This document shows, in pieces, positions 34,051-64,000 of a DNA stretch of 64,000 nt. The notes under the pieces were generated by a model. It did no database searches, was not told the DNA's origin, and saw only the letters and a program-made list of their open reading frames with translations. How positions within the stretch are numbered: the stretch's first letter is position 1; each line of letters begins with the position of its first letter. A program made the position numbers and the translations under genes. Source of the DNA: Micropterix aruncella (lineage: Eukaryota > Arthropoda > Insecta > Lepidoptera > Micropterigidae); assembly GCA_944548615.1 (NCBI GenBank), contig OX155957.1:8965597-9029596 (forward strand), read 5' to 3'.

Positions 34051-34309
34051 TTACATTGCCAGTTATTGACTTCAAATTCAAAACAAGTTAGACGCATTCA
34101 CTGCCTTATGGGGTGACATCGCTTTAAGTGGAAAATTTTAACTAGCGAAAATGACGCATTTTTCCTTAGACTAATGTGCGTACACCTTAAAGAAATAACT
34201 ACGACTGATTGACTGTATGTAAACAAATAGTCAGTTCTCGGCGCCAGCACTGACGCCTATAACTTACTGAAAATCGAGAAGTGCGACGCAAACTCTTCGG
34301 CCGATTTAA

Positions 34310-34945
34310 TTAACTGAATAGGCTGAAAAATATCCTCCCGGAGGAGAGCAAGATTACGCTGTCAGTCTGCTCTCCTTCCCCTTCTGGATTATGGAGATAT
34401 CGCATTTCTCAACCTCACAGAGGAGTTATCCACCAAAGTTGAGCGTCTCCAAAATGTCTGCATTCGTTATATCCATGGCTTCAGAAAATTTTACCACATC
34501 ACGGAGTACAGAGAGAAGCTTCTCTGGCTGTCTACCTGGGAGAAAAGAGACATGAGAGTTCTTTGTATGCTTTTCAAGATCTTGGATGGCGTCGCTCCCA
34601 ATTATCTTATCGGCAGATTTACTGCACTATCGGCTCATGGACGCCCGCTGAGATCAAAAGACAACCTGCTACTCTCTATCCCTAGTCACAGCACTGACAT
34701 CTTCTCATTCTCTTTCACCGAGCATGGAGCCCGTCTTTGGAATGCTTTTCCGAAAAATGCGAGGACCGCACCTAGCATATCAAGTTTTAAAAACAGACTC
34801 AAGAGAACATTTGAAACCTTTCAGATAAATTCCCTTTCCACTCCCCTCCTTTTTAAACCTTAGCGTCCTTATAGGTGTTAGATTATTTTGGTGTGGCACA
34901 TCCAGTGCAGTGTGAATAAAGCGTTTTATTATTATTAAATCAACA
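34310..34945 (+). pseudogene. LINE 3' fragment (C-terminus of RT ORF)
   Basis: The frame reads LLDYGDIAFLNL, KVERLQNVCIRYIHGF, then from 34552 MRVLCMLFKILDGVAPNYLI ... FTEHGARLWNAFPKNAR and FKNRLKRTFETF. This is the usual C-terminal region of CR1/jockey-type LINEs after the RT domain. One frame change precedes the 34552 ORF. The 3' end is gcgttttattattatta, a (TTA)n tail. Confidence 0.7.
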
Positions 34946-35190
34946 CTAACAGCGGCAGGGGCTGCACAAACAGTGAAAGATGTATTTAAAGAAGTATAAT
35001 GTAGTGGGGTTGACGGAAAGGGTGTCCATTATCCCAGAAACTGCATGGGTTGCTTGTTTATTACGTTAGAAACTAAATCCAATAGGTAATTATTTCTATT
35101 TGTATTTATTTAAAAATTAAAACAATGTCAATGGAATAGCTACCTATATTATACAGTCCTGTATTTAGTTTATGATTTACTTTTCATATT
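34945..35190 (+). repeat. Local duplication, copy 1, right half
   Basis: It matches 35510-35705 through agtgaaagatg, gaaatccaataggtaattat-like blocks (aaatccaataggtaattatt) and atacagtcctgtattt. Confidence 0.6.
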
Positions 35191-35435
35191 TGGTAAGATT
35201 TTCAAAGACATTACTTTTTGCACATTTTCGAACAATACACCTGAAGGTGTCGTATGCAATGCCTAATATGGTAATTAACTGTTTTTTTTTTAAATAAAAT
35301 ATTAAAAGTAGAGTAACTTAATAAATATAAAAGAAAAATCAAGAATCCGTAGTTTTTCTTAGGGATGAGGAGGCTAAGAAAAGAAATAAGAGAGGAAGGG
35401 TAGGAAAACAGCAAAAAGGGAGGGGAAATCAACAT

Positions 35436-35705
35436 AAATTAAATGCCTTTTCAATGATACTTAGATGCTATTTGGTGTGGCATTTTTAATAGCCGAAGTG
35501 CCGCTCGATCAGTGAAAGATGAGTAAAAAGAAGTATGGCCTAGTGGGATTAAAGGAAAATGTGTTTATTATCCTATTAACTGCATAAGTTGCATGTATAT
35601 TACACCAGAAATTAAATCCAATAGGTAATTATTTCCATTTTTATTTTTTATATTAAAGCATAATAGTAATGGAATATACAGTCCTGTATTTCGTTTCACT
35701 TAAAA
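35436..35705 (+). repeat. Local duplication, copy 2, uninterrupted
   Basis: This is the unbroken counterpart of 33986-34050 plus 34945-35190. It shows that roughly 0.9 kb including the LINE tail was inserted into copy 1. Confidence 0.6.
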
Positions 35706-36983
35706 GAACAAATCACATTTATTAGAAAGTATGGCCATTGATTTTATAGTGTAATAGATAGCACCATCTCATACAAGAAAATGGCAGCATATTTCTCGCC
35801 GTCACTACGCAGATGGCACTGGTAGTGCTGACGTCGAAAAGTATAGGAATTTATTTGGATATCTATATTAACATTGATAATTAAGTTTTAATTATAAAGG
35901 ATCGATTGATTCTAAAAACCCAATAATTCAAGCAGTTTCAACGAAATTAGTATTCAATTATTAGCGCTATCTATTGCATTTCCTTCTACGCTACAAATCA
36001 CATGTTCAATGAAGAAAATAATAGATGGCGTGCTATTTCAGGCTACGCCTTTCCAACAATTAGCGCGCGCTTCAAACGGGTCGCTTGGAGCCGAAAGTAG
36101 ACAGGTGTGCTATAGATGTTTATACCGTATATTGATGGGATGCGAGAAATAGGGAGTGACCACGCGCTCGCCAATCGACTAGTCGATTACGGATAGCACT
36201 CACTCGACTCGACATTGTAAATTGTTGTACATTGTAATTGTTGACATTGTAACAGTTTACTGACATACACGCTCAATTACGTCGTCTTCTCGTAAGGATG
36301 TCAACCAACGTCGCTCCGCCTCCCATAATTTCTTGCGCAGGAAAGAGAAGATATGAGTGCTGTGCGGCGATGCTGTATTTTGCCATCTCATAGATGAATA
36401 AAAACACTCCCTGTCAGTGGCGGCGACAAAAATCTAGTGTAGTAAAGAAAAGCTTAAAATTATTTTTTAAAACATAAGAAATGTATATACATTTATAAAA
36501 ATGTTTATTGGTTTGTAACCATTTGACCCCAATATGCCATAAAGGTAAGAAATAAAAAAAATAGTTCATGATGTTTTAAACGTGTTTATTTTAATCACAT
36601 TTTAGAATATCTACAAAATAATATTCTAATTAAGGCTCTTATAAGGCCGCCATTATTTTTTTGTCGAAAATTATTCAAATCAACAAATTATATCTACTCG
36701 ATCTTCAGTGTTCACGATAAAATAGGACAAGCAATGTAGTTTTATATGATTGGATGTATGCCTAAGGTTTATTTTAGTGGAAAATACAAAGGTACAGGAA
36801 GATGTAATTTTGATAACAGAAATACAATTCTGTTCTCAAAAATTACAGCTTCCATTGAGCAATAATAACTAAAACCTCAGACGTAGGTAGAATCATAGAA
36901 TCTGGTCTAAGCGCAGTCAGATAGTATTCGACTAGACTGTATTCAGATCGCCCGCTTGGAGGATCCAAACCCTTAAGTATCCG
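35706..36983. other. Intergenic, nothing recognised
   Basis: AT-rich sequence with no supported gene. The 3' non-coding part and terminal repeat of the P-type element to the right may start here, but I could not match a terminal inverted repeat. Confidence 0.4.
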
Positions 36984-39475
36984 TTATTGCCCTTTTAAAA
37001 GAGTGAGCTTGTTGTATAGTTGCCTCTTGGTTTGTTTTACATTTGACTTACAAACTAAATATTTTATCCGTATATCGACATATTTTTGGATAACGGCCCT
37101 TAGCAGATGAAGCAAATGATTACTGCACGGTTCCTGCTCAAATAAATGGGCATGAAGGATCGTGAAAATATCGGATCCGATGAATAATTTTAACGTTTTT
37201 GTAACCATATTTATAGGATCGCGATCGGATTTATTACTTTTGTCAAAATTAACCCTTACTACCGATTCTGCGGCATTACAAATTCGGATTACATCATTTG
37301 ATGGATAGATAAGTCCACTTCTGTCTTTAAACACAATAAATAAATGAGCTTGTTTAGGTGTGTTTGCGACTAATGCTCCCAAGCAATCAGTGCAATTTAG
37401 TCTAGATAGTAAATATCTAACAACATACCCGGCAACGTATGCCACAACATGTTGTGAAAATACTGAATGGAAACCGGCAGGTAAACTCAGATCTTCCTCC
37501 TTCAAATTGCTCATGAATTGTTCGTCGACCATATCCACTTGTGATCCTGATCTATAACCCTTCGTTGTCAAGTTAATATGCTCAGTTGACGACGAACACG
37601 TTAACAAAGTTATGTGTTCCAGAGGAGCACAGTTTCCCCTGAAATTCTCTTTTAACTCCATGTGAACCAAGAGCTTTTTGTAAGTTGCCATAAATTGCAG
37701 GGCCGATGGATTATTGTTGAACCCGCCGTGGGACCGTACTACTGAAAAAAATATCTCTAAGTGGTCTTGGCTTAACTTGTACATTGGTAAAAAATCCAAT
37801 GTTTTTTCTTGTTTAACGAGCTCGTTGTACAATCCTTTCATGCTGTCTATGCACACGCACAATCCAAGGAAACCTACTTTATTTCTGGTATTCATGATCG
37901 GTGTTTCATTGTCCATCAAAACTAGATGTTCCAAATAAGTTTTTGCATTATCCATGAACGTTAGATACTTCGTTTCGTTTTTCTCATTGATTGGTGCTTT
38001 AAAGTCAATGCCAGGAAACTTTCTTGAATTAAGAATGTCAGTCAGATTGTTCATTGTGTTGATGAAATTCACTGTTGGTTGTGAGTGAGCAAAATTAAGT
38101 ATACGTAATTTTTTGTCGCAAAATTCAATAGCGTTCGCAACACTGGCACTTAACAGCTGTATTGCTAGCTTTACTTTCATTATTTGATTTTGAAAGTTGA
38201 TGTGTTGTGTCGATAATTTATTTCCCTAGTGAAAATTTTCATTTAGTTGGAGCGTGTTTAATTCTTCAAAATATTGCCATTTGATTAGGCCGCCGTTATT
38301 ATCTCTAAGAACCTTTTTACTTTGTAATGTATTTCTGACCAGTTTCACCATGTGACATGGGTCAAAAAATACAAAAACTGGTTCTTTTGTTGCAGGATGT
38401 TCGAAATAGGTTTTTAGTTGACGTTGGTAGTTAAACGAACAGCCAAGCTCTTGAGCCATGGCTATATTTGCTGGGCAACCATCAAATGTCATAGATACAA
38501 CTACCACGCCTACATCGTGGCAATTAGAAAGGCATATCCTTACTAGATTGGCTCTTTGCTCACCTGTTACGCCGATTACCAGAAAATATCCTACTGGAAT
38601 TTTCCACTGCTCGTTAATGGCAACTAAAAGGAACACCAGAGCTTGTTTGCATGGTGCATTGAAACTCCGGTAACATCAAACCCAGCACCAAAATCTACAT
38701 ATCCTTGGACTGCATTACCGTCAAATTCCTTTAATTGTCGAATCGACATCTCGTCTATTACCAAATTGCATAGAATTTTCTTGTCAGAAGACTTGACCTT
38801 TTGATCAAGTGCTTTAAAAGCTTCTGCAGTGAAACCTGGCGTGGCGTTTATGCATTGGTACCATTTTCTTATGCTGCTTGTATGTGGTAGACATGTGTTA
38901 AAGGTACTACGTACGTAAGAGTAGGCCTTTGGAGAATAGAAATGGAGGGTTAGCGCAAATGTACGCAGTTCAGGTGGATATTCTCTCCCTTTATGAGTCA
39001 TCCTTTTCAAAAGAGCTGCTGTAGAAAGCCGGCACACTTCCAGAATATCCACTTGTTCTTGGTTGATCAGTCTTTTTTGCTTCAGTTCTTTTAATACCTT
39101 AGATAAATTGTCAACTTTCTTTTTCAAACGCCGATTAGCAGCGTGTAGTGCCTTGCCCCGCATACGTCGGCGTTTTGCAATGTCTTTTAAACGGATAATT
39201 TCTGTTTTTAACTTTCGTTTCCTTGGAGTGTCGTGTACCAGTCCTGAATTGGAAAGCCCTGCAACCTCCGACTGTTGACCGGAAAATGGAGATTGTTGTA
39301 GAAAAAGCGAAGGTACAGCGTCGTTTGTTAATCTACGGATTCCATTTTTGGTTTCATACATGTTTGAATCCGGAAAATGTACTGAACAGATTCTACTCCA
39401 AAAGTTTGGTTCCCAATTGGTCTTCTTTACAGCATCAATCTACTTCATCATATTTGTTTTGTCTTTTGGAAACCT
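36984..39475 (-). pseudogene. P-element/THAP9-type transposase, inactivated
   Basis: The product would be a cut-and-paste transposase of the P superfamily. From the 5' side: the C-terminal part of a THAP zinc finger (RFPKDKT ... NWEPNFWSRICSVHFP, ending DAVPSLFL), a basic and coiled region (KRRRMRGKALHAANRRLKKK), then catalytic-domain blocks ILCNLVIDEMSIR, AINEQWKIPVGYFLV and CHMVKLVRNTL, and the C-terminal block LSQDHLEIFFSVVRSHGG, which closely resembles THAP9 and P transposase. Lesions: a stop inside the THAP domain (near 39440), a frameshift near 38640, and a TAG near 38228. The first THAP cysteines are missing, and an AG acceptor-like site at 39476 suggests they lay on a separate exon. 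It is therefore dead here. Confidence 0.85.
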
Positions 39476-40333
39476 AAAAGTAAGGTAAGTTTCTAAGTTA
39501 ATAATAATAATATTATTAAAATAATTTTTTGGTCGGTTTTTAATATAACGTATTCGCACCACCGTATCACGTCGAATCCAACGACACCTCATACTTACGT
39601 CAAAACCCGTCAAGACGTTCGTTCTCTACGTTCAGACACTCATACATGCATAATATCAGCATATAAAGGTACGCCCTAAAAACATCTACGCTCCATCTGA
39701 AGCAATTGGATAAACCTATGTGAGTGGTCAAAAAGGAATCCCTTATTGGCCTTATTATGGATTATTTATCATATTCCATATATACTCTATACTTATATTA
39801 ACATAAGATTTTTTTACCATTACTACCTATAATTAAAAAAAGTGATTTGTCAATTTTTATAAAAAAATATTATCGATTATCGATTTCGCTTTTAAAATAT
39901 CTCGATTCTCGATTAGTGAACACCAATTGCGACCGATTGCGGTCGAGCAAGACGAAGGAAGGGTGGGGCAGTGTGTTCCTCATCCGCTTACGTCGCGCTC
40001 CTCGCTTCACCCCCGTAATGGATAACTTTTATTTGGTTGAAAAGTAATTCAAAATTGCTTATCGATGATATGTGACACTAGATTTGTGTTTTGTGTGTTT
40101 TCTAGTATCATTTTTACAATGATCGATTGCACATTTAACCATCTTTCTTCTTAAAAACAATAAAAATGCTCTACAAATTCCCAACTATATCACTTCACAA
40201 GCGCTCGCGAACGACTGCGGGCCTTAGCCGGGCGGTCGATGCATTGTTCACACCCGTGTCCACCCGTGTCTACTGTTCACACTCGCGCGCTCGCGCTACT
40301 CTAACGGCACACGCTTAGGGGCAAACAAAGGGG
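39476..40333. other. Intergenic, no gene recognised
   Basis: No supported frame. The end is moderately GC-rich, with cacccgtgtc repeated twice. Confidence 0.4.
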
Positions 40334-40503
40334 CAAACACATTATTGGACGCGTCCGTCAGCCGCGGCTTATGCCTGTGGCTTATGCACGCGATCTGTGT
40401 AATGAATTTCTATTGAGCGGTGCACATTATAGGACGTCAGTCGCGGACGACTAGGCACACGTTCGTAAGCCGCGGCTTACGGACGCGTCCGATAATATGT
40501 TTG
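40334..40503. mobile_element. 170-bp MITE with GC-rich inverted ends
   Basis: The left end caaacacattattggacgcg (then tccgtcagccgcggctta) and the right end (taagccgcggcttacggacg, then cgtccgataatatgtttg) are inverted over about 38 bp. It is non-coding; the family is unidentified. Confidence 0.65.
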
Positions 40504-40694
40504 AACGCCATCTATCGGCCAAATATTGGTTTATTGAAGATGGAAGCGCATTAAATCGAGTTTGAAAACTACGATGGCCATCTACCTGCCGTTTTTTGTA
40601 TTAAATTGCGACTTCCATTTTGCAGTATGGAATGGCGTTATCTATTACACTATAAAATCAATGGTATGGCTAATCACAGAGCTTTTTAGGACTT

Positions 40695-40700
40695 TTTATT
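40695..40700 (-). terminator. Probable cathepsin L polyadenylation signal
   Basis: AATAAA on the minus strand lies about 207 bp beyond the stop codon. Confidence 0.5.
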
Positions 40701-40906
40701 ATACATATTTTGAGAAATGAATGATAAACCTAAACCCTACCTATGTAACTCAAGAAATTTCAAGAGAGATCTGAATAGAGTATATGTATATACTTTCAAA
40801 AATAGACTTACAAAATTCACACTTTGGATGATAGGATACTGTTGTTAATATAACACAAATCAAAACGAAAAATAGACCTAATCTTAATATGTCATGTACG
40901 AGTATG

Positions 40907-61706
<20,800 letters not shown>

Positions 61707-62469
61707 TTTTCCTGCAAAACTAAAAACATTGTTATGAAATAGACATCCTCACAATCTCAAAACGTCGAAAGACGCAAGTCACTTCCTCGTGTGTAAAATT
61801 AACAAAGATTTAGAAGTTTTGTGTACAGCAAAACAATAAAAATATGGGAATATGTATTCTAAAAAAAATGCAAGAAAATAAAGCATGACTAACGTAGGTA
61901 GAAAAACAATAATCTCCCAATCATTATAAAACCAGATTCGCGATAATGACGTTGAACAAAGGAAAACTATGCAATATTTAATCCTCAAATCGTAAACTAC
62001 AATCGTAATTAACTAATAATTGGATTTCGCAGAGCAAGACGCAAAAAATATACTCACTTGATGATGAGTTATTATGTTTGCCGAATTCGATGCGGTAGCA
62101 AGAGAAAACGAATAAAACGCTGGACCAAACAGCGCGAGCGACCGCCGCGAGAGAAACCACACCAAGTAATGATGATATGAAAAAATGAATGAATGGCGCG
62201 AACGAAATAAACAAAGAGCTAGTAGAACCCGACGACGGAAGCAAACGACGCGGCCATATTTGTGGTTTTGCTACAACTTCCGCCCACTCCCAGCTGCGAT
62301 TGGAAACGGCGCTGCCAACATTTTTTTATTAACCCTCAATAAACTTAAGGACTTGACTGTCAAAATTGCCTGCCAAGCAAGTGCATTTTTCGTGCTTGAC
62401 AAGCAATTTTGACCGTTTAGAACAGCTGTTTAGCTTTGACCGTTTAGCTTAATTAGCAAATTACAAAGG
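61707..62469 (-). promoter_or_regulatory. Cathepsin L 5' UTR and presumed promoter region
   Basis: An acceptor-like tttgcag precedes the ATG by six bases, and a donor-like caa/gtgagt lies near 62055-62060. A non-coding first exon therefore probably starts upstream of 62060. No core promoter element can be named with confidence. A LINE begins at about 62470, within a few hundred bases. Confidence 0.4.
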
Positions 62470-64000
62470 TTGCCAATTCATGACAATCCTGATGACTCAT
62501 TCTTTGAATTAATTAGAGTTGAATTTAATAGAATCTTCATACCTAAAACGAAATCGATCAGTGATCGCTTATGCTTTAGTGATTGGGCAACTGTTGGTAT
62601 TTACAAAAGTCGTAATAAATTGTATGAACTGTATAACGAAAAAACTTCTAATCATAGTGCGACTTTTAAGAACTATGTAAATAACTATTCCAAAATATTC
62701 AAACGAGCCTGTTCCAATGCGAAGTCAATTTATTTGAAGAATAAGATCAAAAACTCTACAAACAAAATTAAAGCTACATGGAATATTATTAATAATGAAA
62801 CAAATAGGGTTATAGCTCGCACAAGGGACTTTCATTTAAAGATAAATAATTTAGACATTAAAGCGGATATGGAAGTTGCGACTGAGTTTGAGCGATTTTT
62901 TACGAATATACCGTTAATAACGACTAACGCCCTCAAGTCGTCTTCCATTTCAGCTGAGATGCTACTTAAAGAAAGCGTTTCCGCATGTGTTACCGACTTC
63001 GCTTTCACTATTGTTAACTGCAATGATATAATAAATGCCTTTAAAACAATTGAGATAAAGAAAACTATGGACCTTTGGGGATATTCTGTAAAAACAATTT
63101 CATACATCATAGAAATAATCGCACCTTATCTAGCATATATATTCAATTGTTGTGTTACTTCTGGAGTGTTTCCTGATCTGATGAAACATAGTAAAGTTAT
63201 ACCATTATTTAAATCTGGCGATACTTCTGATCCCTCGAATTTTCGACCAGTTTCCGTACTTCCCACTTTGAGTAAAATTTTCGAAAAATTAATTCTTAGA
63301 CAATTGCACACTCATTTTAACAAATATAATTTACTTCATAAGAAACAGTTTGGATTTACAAAGGGTTGCTCAACCATAGATGCGGGAACCGAACTATTGA
63401 CAGGTATATTGAATGCCTGGGAAGAGTCACAAGACGCATTAGGCATCTTCTGTGACTTGTCTAAGGCATTTGATTGTGTACACCATGATACACTAGTTAG
63501 GAAATTACATCACTATGGCATTAGGAACAAGGCTCTTGATCTTCTTACTTCTTACTTGGGAAATAGAATTCAGAAGGTTGATGAAAACGGTAAAAGATCA
63601 CCAGGATCAATGGTCACCATGGGTGTCCCACAAGGCTCCATTCTTGGCCCATTTCTCTTCTTAATATACATAAATGATTTACCCTTTCACATAAGGAATA
63701 ATCACGAAATTGTATAGTTTGCTGATGATACTTCTTTGACGTTTAAAATTAGTCGAAAATTGTACAATTATGACGAAGTTAACAATGCACTCTCAAAAGT
63801 TGTCCATTGGTTTAATGTAAATAACCTACTATTAAATGAAAGAAAAACCAAAGTGATTAAATTTTCTACACCTAATGTTAAGCAGGTACAAACCAATGTA
63901 GAAATAAATGGAACTAGACTGGAGCCTGTTGCTTCAACTGTGTTTCTAGGGATAACAATTGACTCCAAATTACAATGGGGCCCACAAATTGAGAAAATGT
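62470..64000 (+). mobile_element. Jockey-like LINE, 5' truncated, runs off the window
   Basis: The frame from 62470 encodes the end of the linker and the reverse transcriptase: VIPLFKSGDTSDPSNFRPVS, LLHKKQFGFTKGCSTIDAGT, IFCDLSKAFDCVHHDTLVRK, MGVPQGSILGPFLFLIYIND. A TAG at 63716-63718 interrupts it directly before the catalytic FADD; the same frame then continues to the end of the window (LLLNERKTKVIKFS...FLGITIDSKLQW). The endonuclease part is absent. This copy is therefore inactive unless the stop is a sequence error. Assignment to the jockey group is by overall resemblance. Confidence 0.85.

Overview
This window is nuclear DNA of an insect, most likely a lepidopteran. The support is AT-rich sequence with spliceosomal introns, four genes of clearly metazoan type, a cathepsin L of lepidopteran/dipteran type, and a dense load of TTAA-flanked (piggyBac-like) miniature elements and LINEs. 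The order-level assignment is an inference. All exon boundaries were read by eye from frame, GT/AG sites and family alignment from memory; no search was run.

Left part, 1-14 kb: a coproporphyrinogen III oxidase gene (CPOX, + strand, 8 exons, 2221-9829, 389 codons) runs tail-to-tail into a DDX10/Dbp4-type DEAD-box helicase (- strand, 2 exons, 13842-10159, 778 codons). The stop codons are about 330 bp apart. The CPOX introns hold several miniature elements, including one interrupted by a LINE fragment.

Middle, 14-30 kb: a small unassigned GC-rich ORF block (14.6-15.0 kb), then ZC4H2 (+ strand, 5 exons, 16680-29485, 255 codons). Its fourth exon is an isolated, extremely GC-rich Ala/Gly/Pro-coding block. 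An antisense, 5'-truncated LINE sits just upstream of its third exon.

30-40.7 kb: intergenic and mobile. It holds nested TTAA elements, a LINE encoding a restriction-like endonuclease, a LINE tail that splits a local duplication, and a dead P-element/THAP9-type transposase gene.

Right part, 40.7-62 kb: a cathepsin L gene (- strand, 6 coding exons spread over 20.8 kb, 339 codons, complete catalytic triad). Its introns contain mariner, hAT-MITE, SINE, LINE and YqaJ-exonuclease remnants, a roughly 608-bp (TA)n tract and an unexplained GC-rich 740-bp block. The window ends inside a jockey-like LINE (62470-64000).

The four host genes are unrelated housekeeping or developmental functions (haem synthesis, ribosome biogenesis, zinc-finger regulator, lysosomal protease) and do not form a pathway. 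The unusual content is in the repeats: at least four distinct TTAA-flanked families, several nested or abutting, and a decayed YqaJ-domain locus.
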